Part shown: positions 59,164-64,000 of the stretch, piece by piece
How the letters are laid out: the number at the start of each line of letters is the position of its first letter
Numbering within the stretch: position 1 is the stretch's first letter
DNA from: JAHZFN01 sp965149945
Lineage (GTDB): Bacteria > Bacillota > Dehalobacteriia > UBA4068 > UBA4997
Direction: 5' to 3'
NCBI GenBank assembly: GCA_965149945.1
Contig: CBCTTQ010000005.1
Location: 1 to 64,000, forward strand
DNA: 64,000 bases
Made by a program: the position numbers and the translations under genes
The notes under the pieces: model-generated
The model's input: only the letters and a program-made list of their open reading frames with translations
The model's database searches: none
Told to the model about the DNA's origin: nothing

Positions 59164-59849
59164 TTTTTCTCCTCAGCAGATTTCTGCCGCAATACCCAGC
59201 CCGATCCCCGTATGGTGTGAATCAATTTATCCGGGCGCGATCCGTCCACTTTTTTGCGCAATTTACTCATATACACATCCACATTGTTGGAACTGCCGGA
59301 ATACTCGTAATTCCAAATGCGATCTTCGATCTGCTGACGGGAAAGCACCGTATTCTGGTTGTGCATCATATATTCCAAAATAGCGAATTCTTTGGGCAGT
59401 AACTGAATCTCCTCACCGTTTCGCGTCACACGGTGACTTTTGATATCCAGCTGCAAATCCCCGATGGTCAGCAAATTGCTGTGGCGACCTGCCTGCTTCC
59501 GGGTGAGTACCCGAATCCGCGCCAGCAATTCCTCAAAACTAAACGGCTTAATCAAATAATCATCCGCACCCAAATCCAGTCCTTTAACCCGATCATCAAT
59601 GCTGTCGCGTGCCGTCAGCAGTAACACCGGCGTTTCCACGCCACGGTTTCTCAAATGAGAAAGAAGAGAAAACCCATCCAGCTTCGGCATCATCACGTCC
59701 AGCAAAAGGACATCATACTCGGCGCCGTCCAGATAATACTGGGCTTCCTCTCCATCAAAACAGCCGTCCACACTGTATCCGGCCTTGGTCAGCGTTTTCA
59801 CAATCAAGCGGTTCATGTCCCGTTCGTCTTCGACAACCAGTACCCGCAT
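59160..59849 (-). CDS. OmpR/PhoB-family response regulator
   Basis: A 229-residue regulator. Receiver domain with acid pair E8/D9, phospho-acceptor Asp51 (VLLLDVMMPKLDGF), LLTARD and LIKPFSFEELLARI; C-terminal winged helix (LLPKEFAILEYMMHNQNTVL; SSNNVDVYMSKLRKKV). ATG at 59849 follows GGAGGGAG. It is likely to bind the TTTCAT direct repeats beyond the kinase gene. Confidence 0.95.
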   Translation of the reverse strand: MRVLVVEDERDMNRLIVKTLTKAGYSVDGCFDGEEAQYYLDGAEYDVLLLDVMMPKLDGFSLLSHLRNRGVETPVLLLTARDSIDDRVKGLDLGADDYLIKPFSFEELLARIRVLTRKQAGRHSNLLTIGDLQLDIKSHRVTRNGEEIQLLPKEFAILEYMMHNQNTVLSRQQIEDRIWNYEYSGSSNNVDVYMSKLRKKVDGSRPDKLIHTIRGSGWVLRQKSAEEKK

Positions 59850-59888
59850 CTTGCTCCCTCCAATCCAAAAAAATCTGAACCTATCCCC

Positions 59889-59917
59889 AGTATAATCCAA
59901 TTCAAATGTACTGTCAA
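59889..59917 (-). promoter_or_regulatory. Sigma-A promoter of the two-component operon
   Basis: Minus strand perfect TTGACA (59912-59917), 17-bp spacer, TATACT (59889-59894). The leader is about 33 bases. Confidence 0.85.
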
Positions 59918-60091
59918 TGCTGTTTCAAAGCCTTTCTGAAATCCTCCTTTCGAGGATCCGCGCTCTCCGCCATTTCCAAAAAGAAACCGCCGTTTTCTCA
60001 AAAAATTCCACGGCGGCAACACAAGATTATTCTTTCCTCCCGGATGAGGTTTGTTCTCTTTTCTCAAATGGCAAAATAAAAAACGACAGTT

Positions 60092-60129
60092 GAAAAAAGC
60101 ACCGAAAAAAATAACTTTTTCGATGCTTT
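60092..60129 (-). terminator. Terminator after the 60.2-60.7 kb gene
   Basis: AAAGCATCGAAAAA pairs with TTTTTCGGTGCTTT (one G-T pair), then TTTTTC on the minus strand. Apart from this and the promoter the 59850-60204 gap shows nothing. Confidence 0.8.
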
Positions 60130-60204
60130 CATCCAGCACATCCCGAATCTCCTCCCCATTTCCTTTCCTTTTTTCGGAAAGACAGACAATTCGGCGCGCC
60201 GTAT

Positions 60205-60705
60205 CTATGATGATCTTCCTCGATGCGAGAAAGCGGTTTTCTCCTTATCACGAAGAGAATGACGCACCAGGCAATGCACCACTCCCAACAAGCAAAGCAG
60301 AATAAAAATCAATCCTCCCCAAAACAACATGATTTCTTTTTGTTCGGCAGCTTCCAGCAACTGTGTGGCTTCGGATAATTCTTCTGCCGAAAGCTCTTGA
60401 ATCGAGCCGGGATGCGCTTGCACCATCTCCGTAATCCCGTCGATGGTCTCCGCGCTGATCCCTAATGCCTCTAACTGTGCCACCGCTTGTTGATCCAGCT
60501 GTCCGTTCGGCAGCCGGGAAAGAATTTGCTGCACTTGCGCCATCACTTCCGGCTCAAAAATATCTACGCTTTCCTCCGCGGATTCTTCCGCCGCCAACCC
60601 TGTCAACGGCTCACAACAATAACACCACGTGCCGAAAATCACGACGACAAACAGCATCCACCAGAAGACGCGCTGTTTTTTCAGCAAATTTCTCGTGTCC
60701 TTCAT
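60205..60705 (-). CDS. Small membrane protein of unknown function
   Basis: A 166-residue protein: a membrane segment or signal at about 13-38 (WWMLFVVVIFGTWCYC), an acidic helical middle rich in Glu, Gln and Ala (EPEVMAQVQQILSRLPNGQ...), a second membrane segment at about 125-147 and a basic tail. RBS TTGGGAGGAATG-like (GGGAGG) precedes the ATG at 60705. No family recognised. It stands upstream of the two-component operon with its own terminator. Confidence 0.65.
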   Translation of the reverse strand: MKDTRNLLKKQRVFWWMLFVVVIFGTWCYCCEPLTGLAAEESAEESVDIFEPEVMAQVQQILSRLPNGQLDQQAVAQLEALGISAETIDGITEMVQAHPGSIQELSAEELSEATQLLEAAEQKEIMLFWGGLIFILLCLLGVVHCLVRHSLRDKEKTAFSHRGRSS

Positions 60706-61015
60706 ACCACATTCCTCCCAAAGAAGCCGCTTTTTGAGCCGTATCCGCTTCTCTTTTTTCGGGATATCGCGGTTTTTTGCTTCTTTGTTTTTTTCATTGT
60801 ACCATTTTTCATACCCTGTTTATTACGCTCCGCGTTCTTTATATTTTTTAATTTTGCGGACCGCGCTTATTATCCATTGCGTTTACTCTTCAACTTTTTA
60901 TAATTTTTTTTTTGCGGATCCCGTTTCACTGTTCTCTCTGTTCGTTTTTATTGTACTGAAGCAATGTGACAGCGGGGAATCGATTCTTGTGAAGAATTTT
61001 TGAACTTATGATGAA

Positions 61016-61044
61016 TTGTCAAATTCTTTATCATCTTGTATAAT
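61016..61044 (+). promoter_or_regulatory. Sigma-A promoter of mtnA-aldolase operon
   Basis: TTGTCA (61016-61021), 17-bp spacer, perfect TATAAT (61039-61044). The 388-base gap from 60706 holds this promoter and T-rich sequence only; no S-box or other riboswitch was recognised. Confidence 0.85.
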
Positions 61045-61073
61045 AAAAGAAGAAAGGAGCTGCCCAAACGACA

Positions 61074-61097
61074 ATGGGGCAGAAAAGAATTTTATGA
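61074..61097 (+). CDS. Possible 7-codon leader peptide before mtnA
   Basis: The AAAGGAG at 61053-61059 precedes ATGGGGCAG... encoding MGQKRIL, whose TGA overlaps the ATG of mtnA. mtnA has no good site of its own, so coupled translation is possible. The 14-base gap from site to ATG is long, which weakens the case. Confidence 0.25.
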   Translation: MGQKRIL

Positions 61098-62179
61098 ATC
61101 AACACATCCTTACCCATTACGATCTGCTGGCAACGGAAACCGTTGCCTTTTCCGCTGACGGCGACGCCTTGACCATCCTCGATCAAAGCCGCCTGCCCAA
61201 TGAAATTGTGCTGCTGGATTTGACAACACCGGAGGAAATTTGGAAAGCCATCCATACACTGCAAGTTCGAGGGGCCCCCGCCATCGGGGTAGCCGCCGCC
61301 ATCGGCATGGCGGTAACAGCGGCTGCCATTCCCGCGCGGGACTTTGCGGAATTTTGGCGGGAATTTCAGCGGCAAAAAAACTATCTCGCCACCGCCCGAC
61401 CGACCGCGGTCAATCTTTTTTGGGCGCTGGAGCAAATGGAACAGGTGGTACGGACTGAACAAAACGCCCCTGTTCCCCAAATCAAAATCGCCTTGCGTGA
61501 AGCCGCCGAAACCATTAAAAATCAAGACATCGCCACCTGTCGCGCCATCGGGGAACATGGGTTCCCTTTGATTCAAAACTGCCGCCGTCTGCTCACCCAC
61601 TGCAACGCGGGGCAATTGGCCACGGTGAAATACGGCACGGCGCTGGCGCCCATCTACATTGCCAAAGAGCGCGGATTCACCCTGGAAGTTTTTTCAGACG
61701 AGACAAGACCGCTGCTGCAAGGCGCCCGTCTGACCGCCTTTGAGCTAACGGCGGCGGGGATTCCCACCACCACCCTTTGCGACAACATGGCGGCAGGTTT
61801 AATGGCCGAAGGCAAAATTGACGCCGTCTTGGTGGGGGCGGACCGCATCGCCGCCAACGGTGACACCGCTAACAAAATCGGCACCTTGGGGGTGGCGGTG
61901 CTGGCGCGTCATTTTCGCGTCCCCTTTTATGTCTGCGCTCCCACCAACACCATTGATTTTCAAACACCGACCGGGGAAGAAATTCCCATCGAAGAACGAA
62001 GCGAGGCGGAAGTCCGTTCTCTTTGGTACCGGCGACCCATGGTTCCCGCGGCGGCCAAAATCTATAATCCCGCCTTTGATGTTACGCCGGCGGATTTGAT
62101 TACCGCCATCATCACGGAAAAAGGCGTTTTCTCGCCCAGAGAATTATCCCGTCTCACAGAAAGGAGGGTCACGCCATGA
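61094..62179 (+). CDS. mtnA: S-methyl-5-thioribose-1-phosphate isomerase
   Basis: A 361-residue aldose-ketose isomerase of the eIF2B-like family, making (5-methylthio)ribulose-1-phosphate; related enzymes also isomerise 5-deoxyribose-1-phosphate. Marks: TLQVRGAPAIGVAAAIGMA; catalytic Cys in LTHCNAGQLATVKYGTALA; catalytic Asp in VLVGADRIAANGDTANKIGT. The only usable in-frame start is ATG 61094. Its end overlaps the aldolase ATG by 4 bases, so the two are co-translated. Confidence 0.95.
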   Translation: MNQHILTHYDLLATETVAFSADGDALTILDQSRLPNEIVLLDLTTPEEIWKAIHTLQVRGAPAIGVAAAIGMAVTAAAIPARDFAEFWREFQRQKNYLATARPTAVNLFWALEQMEQVVRTEQNAPVPQIKIALREAAETIKNQDIATCRAIGEHGFPLIQNCRRLLTHCNAGQLATVKYGTALAPIYIAKERGFTLEVFSDETRPLLQGARLTAFELTAAGIPTTTLCDNMAAGLMAEGKIDAVLVGADRIAANGDTANKIGTLGVAVLARHFRVPFYVCAPTNTIDFQTPTGEEIPIEERSEAEVRSLWYRRPMVPAAAKIYNPAFDVTPADLITAIITEKGVFSPRELSRLTERRVTP

Positions 62180-62823
62180 ATTATCCCGACCCACAGGAAG
62201 CCGCGGCCGCCATTCTGCACTTCGGTAAACGGTTGGACGAACGACAAATGATCGCCGCCAATGATGGGAATCTTTCCGTCCGCATTGGGGAAAACGCGGT
62301 TCTCATCACTCCCTCCGGCCTCCCGAAAGGCGAATTAAAACAAGAACAATTGGTCACCGTGGATTTACGGGGAAATCAAAAAGGCGGCCTCGGAATACCC
62401 TCTTCCGAAACCGCCATGCATCTGAAAATTTACCGAGAAAATCCTCAAGTGGGCGGTGTCTGCCATGCCCATCCGGTTTTCGCTACAGCGCTGGCGGCGG
62501 CGGGGCAATCCCTGGAAACGCCGCTGCTGACAGAAAATGTCATCGGTCTGGGACCCATTCCTTTGGCGCCTTACGCTACTCCCGGCACCGAGGAAGTGCC
62601 CGCTTCCATCGCGCCCTTTCTCCAAACCCATAAAGGCGCGCTGTTGGCCAATCACGGCGCGCTGGCCTGGGGCAAAGATTTGGCACAGGCTTATTATCGC
62701 CTGGAGACGATGGAGCACACCGCCAAAATTCATATCCTCGCCCGTTTTTTGCTGGAAACCCCTCGAGAACTGACTCCGGAACAGTTGGAAAAATTGGCGC
62801 CTTTCATCGGCCGTTTTGATTGA
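62176..62823 (+). CDS. Class II aldolase (fuculose-phosphate aldolase/MtnB-like; DHAP-shunt aldolase)
   Basis: A 215-residue zinc aldolase. AANDGNLSVRI and TPSGLPKGEL are N-terminal; the catalytic Glu is in SSETAMHLKIYRENP; zinc His pair in CHAHPVFATALA and a third His in LLANHGALAWG. Coupled to mtnA, it most likely cleaves the ribulose-1-phosphate product to DHAP and a small aldehyde (DHAP shunt), rather than acting as the MtnB dehydratase, because the other aerobic salvage genes are absent. Substrate is an inference. Confidence 0.85.
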   Translation: MNYPDPQEAAAAILHFGKRLDERQMIAANDGNLSVRIGENAVLITPSGLPKGELKQEQLVTVDLRGNQKGGLGIPSSETAMHLKIYRENPQVGGVCHAHPVFATALAAAGQSLETPLLTENVIGLGPIPLAPYATPGTEEVPASIAPFLQTHKGALLANHGALAWGKDLAQAYYRLETMEHTAKIHILARFLLETPRELTPEQLEKLAPFIGRFD

Positions 62824-63060
62824 TCCTTTGACAAATTCTCCAAGCAACCGTTTCTCGGTATTGATTCCGTAAAAAAGAGTCCGTAAGACTGCCGTTATAA
62901 TCAAACACTTTCCTATTGCTTTATATTTTCATTTCCGCATCAAAAAAACAGCAGACATCATTTGTTCAACATCTAATCCATAAAAGTATTAAAAATTTCA
63001 TATTTATAAATTTATGCCTTTTTTAATATTTCAAAATGAAATAAAAAATTCGAAAAAGCC

Positions 63061-63089
63061 TTGAAAATAACATACATTTCTGTTATTAT
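63061..63089 (+). promoter_or_regulatory. Promoter of the riboswitch-controlled surface protein
   Basis: TTGAAA (63061-63066), 17-bp spacer, TATTAT (63084-63089) with extended TGT. Transcription would start about 20 bases before the riboswitch. 62824-63060 is A+T-rich and shows no gene. Confidence 0.75.
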
Positions 63090-63112
63090 CATAGTAGTTC
63101 AATCAAATATCT

Positions 63113-63308
63113 CCAGTGTGTCCCACATAGCGTATAGCTATATGGGGTGAAAAGGGAATCAGGTGAGAAACCTGAACGGTACTGCCGCTGTATACGCCAA
63201 ATGTTCATACTTATCGGTGAAAGTCGGTCACTGGGAAACCGGGAAGGCAAAGTATAGGACGCAGAAACAATTTACTCTATAAGGCGTGAGTCAGAAGACC
63301 TGCATTGG
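63113..63308 (+). ncRNA. Cobalamin (B12) riboswitch
   Basis: The core elements appear in order: GGTGAAAAGGGAATC (from 63146), GGTGAGAAACC hairpin, TACTGCCGCTGTA, GGTCACTGGGAAACCGGGAA region, and the B12-box-like GAGTCAGAAGACCTGC (63288-63303). Outer stem P1 is CCAGTG (63113-63118) with CATTGG (63303-63308). This layout is specific for the AdoCbl-type cobalamin aptamer, which normally turns off B12 uptake or synthesis genes when B12 is abundant. Here it precedes a secreted protein. Confidence 0.93.
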
Positions 63309-63321
63309 TACTATATTCATC

Positions 63322-63350
63322 AAAAAACGCTGCAACTACAGTGTTTTTTT
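63322..63350 (+). terminator. First hairpin after the B12 riboswitch
   Basis: AAAAAACGCTG pairs with CAGTGTTTTTT (one G-T pair) around a 6-base loop; seven T end it. It can serve as the riboswitch-controlled terminator. Confidence 0.7.
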
Positions 63351-63383
63351 ATGTTACCAAAATGCGTAACCACAGAAATACAG

Positions 63384-63423
63384 CTGTGGCATAAGAGAAA
63401 TTCTCTTATGCCACAGTTTTTTT
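63384..63423 (+). terminator. Second, perfect terminator hairpin before the surface protein
   Basis: A 15-bp perfect stem (CTGTGGCATAAGAGA and complement) with a 3-base loop and seven T. An upstream CCACAG (63370-63375) can pair with CTGTGG (63384-63389) and break this stem, so it may be switchable. Confidence 0.85.
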
Positions 63424-63463
63424 ATAAACATAAAAAAGGATAACAAAAGAAAGGAGAAAAATC

Positions 63464-64000
63464 ATGAACACCAAGAAACCGCAACGTCTATTTGCTTTAT
63501 TACTGACTGTCATTATGGTCTTGGGCTCATTACCCCCTATAACTGCCAACGGCAATGAGTTCATCCAAACCGCATCAGACATTAAAGCATACAGCGACGC
63601 GAACAACAATTCATTATCAGAGCAGGAGGTGAATCTATCTTCTGAAGATTTAAACAGCAATCCGGTGATAATTTCCAGCGCGGAAGAATTGGCGGCATTA
63701 GGAGGACAACGCCTGACGGGAGATTATCAAATTGCCGGCGATATTGATATGTCGGGTATCACGATGAAGCCTATTACAGAATTTCGAGACGGCACATTTG
63801 ACGGAGGAGGATTTACCATTTCCAACTTATCCGTCACATCATCCGGAGATACCGGTCTGTTCGCCAACATTGGCAGAGATGCTGAAATCACGGGAATCAC
63901 CTTAAAAAATTGCACCATTGAAAATACCGGTGGCAGCTATGTCGGCGCCGGTGCCTTAGCAGGGAAAATCAGCTCTTCCGGTTCTGTTATTTCTAATTGC
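63464..64000 (+). CDS. Secreted GLUG-repeat surface protein, N-terminal part (continues beyond window)
   Basis: 179 codons are visible, open to the edge. Signal peptide 1-34 (MNTKKPQRLFALLLTVIMVL, end at ITANG). After a Ser/Asn-rich linker, residues 68-179 show the GLUG-type pattern: VIISSAEELAAL, YQIAGDIDMSGITMKPI, FDGGGFTISNL, TGLFANIG and SYVGAGALAGKI. Such proteins in Bacillota often end in SLH or DUF4430 (transcobalamin-like) domains. Together with the B12 riboswitch this suggests a cobalamin-binding or uptake role at the surface, which the missing C-terminus must confirm. RBS AAGGAG. Confidence 0.88.
   Translation, partial: MNTKKPQRLFALLLTVIMVLGSLPPITANGNEFIQTASDIKAYSDANNNSLSEQEVNLSSEDLNSNPVIISSAEELAALGGQRLTGDYQIAGDIDMSGITMKPITEFRDGTFDGGGFTISNLSVTSSGDTGLFANIGRDAEITGITLKNCTIENTGGSYVGAGALAGKISSSGSVISNC

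Overview
The window looks like chromosomal DNA of an endospore-forming anaerobic member of the Clostridia (Bacillota). The evidence is the spore gene set (dipicolinate synthase spoVFA/spoVFB, yabP, yabQ, ymxH, spoIIIE, tepA) in the gene order known from Bacillus and Clostridia, together with FeoAB, several Gly/Ala-rich RBS-preceded genes with strong AGGAGG sites, and many intrinsic terminators. The family cannot be fixed from the sequence alone. Nearly all genes are on the minus strand, so the window reads mostly right to left. No rRNA, tRNA, CRISPR array or complete insertion sequence was seen.

Layout: 1-2874 is the N-terminal part of a very large secreted repeat protein. 3.1-6.5 kb holds typA, a patatin-like lipase and a small ferritin-like protein. 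6.6-9.0 kb is feoAB. 9.0-10.3 kb is a decayed stretch with a stop-interrupted antitoxin relic. 10.4-15 kb has a TSCPD protein, a secreted metallo-beta-lactamase-fold protein, a mannose-1-phosphate guanylyltransferase and an unusual membrane protein/cytidylate-kinase fusion. 15-24 kb is the ppx - S1 - divIC - yabQ - yabP - rqcP - HU - mazG - alr - femAB - argS block. 24.4-33.7 kb is a lipoprotein gene and the complete F1Fo ATP synthase operon with an atpI-like gene and wecB upstream. 34-41.7 kb is cinA(C-terminal domain) - pgsA - rimO - rodZ-like - spoIIIE - tepA. 41.8-51.3 kb is gldA, RNase J, the dapA/asd/spoVFB/spoVFA/dapB group and ymxH. 51.5-53.7 kb is an M16 peptidase and a ylxY-like protein.

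53.9-60.7 kb is a signalling region: an ECF sigma factor and a membrane partner (plus strand), two PepSY proteins, a sensor kinase/response regulator pair, and a small membrane protein. Between the kinase and the PepSY lipoprotein lie three tandem units exactly 78 bp apart, each a TTTCAT-N5-TTTCAT direct repeat followed 10 bp later by a -10-like hexamer. This is the layout of PhoP-type activated promoters and suggests that the two-component system controls the PepSY gene.

61-62.8 kb (plus strand) has mtnA translationally coupled to a class II aldolase, the core of the DHAP shunt that salvages 5'-methylthioadenosine and 5'-deoxyadenosine. The window ends with a cobalamin riboswitch, two terminator-like hairpins and the start of a secreted GLUG-repeat protein. 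That arrangement suggests a cell-surface protein made when vitamin B12 is scarce, and is the most interesting lead here.
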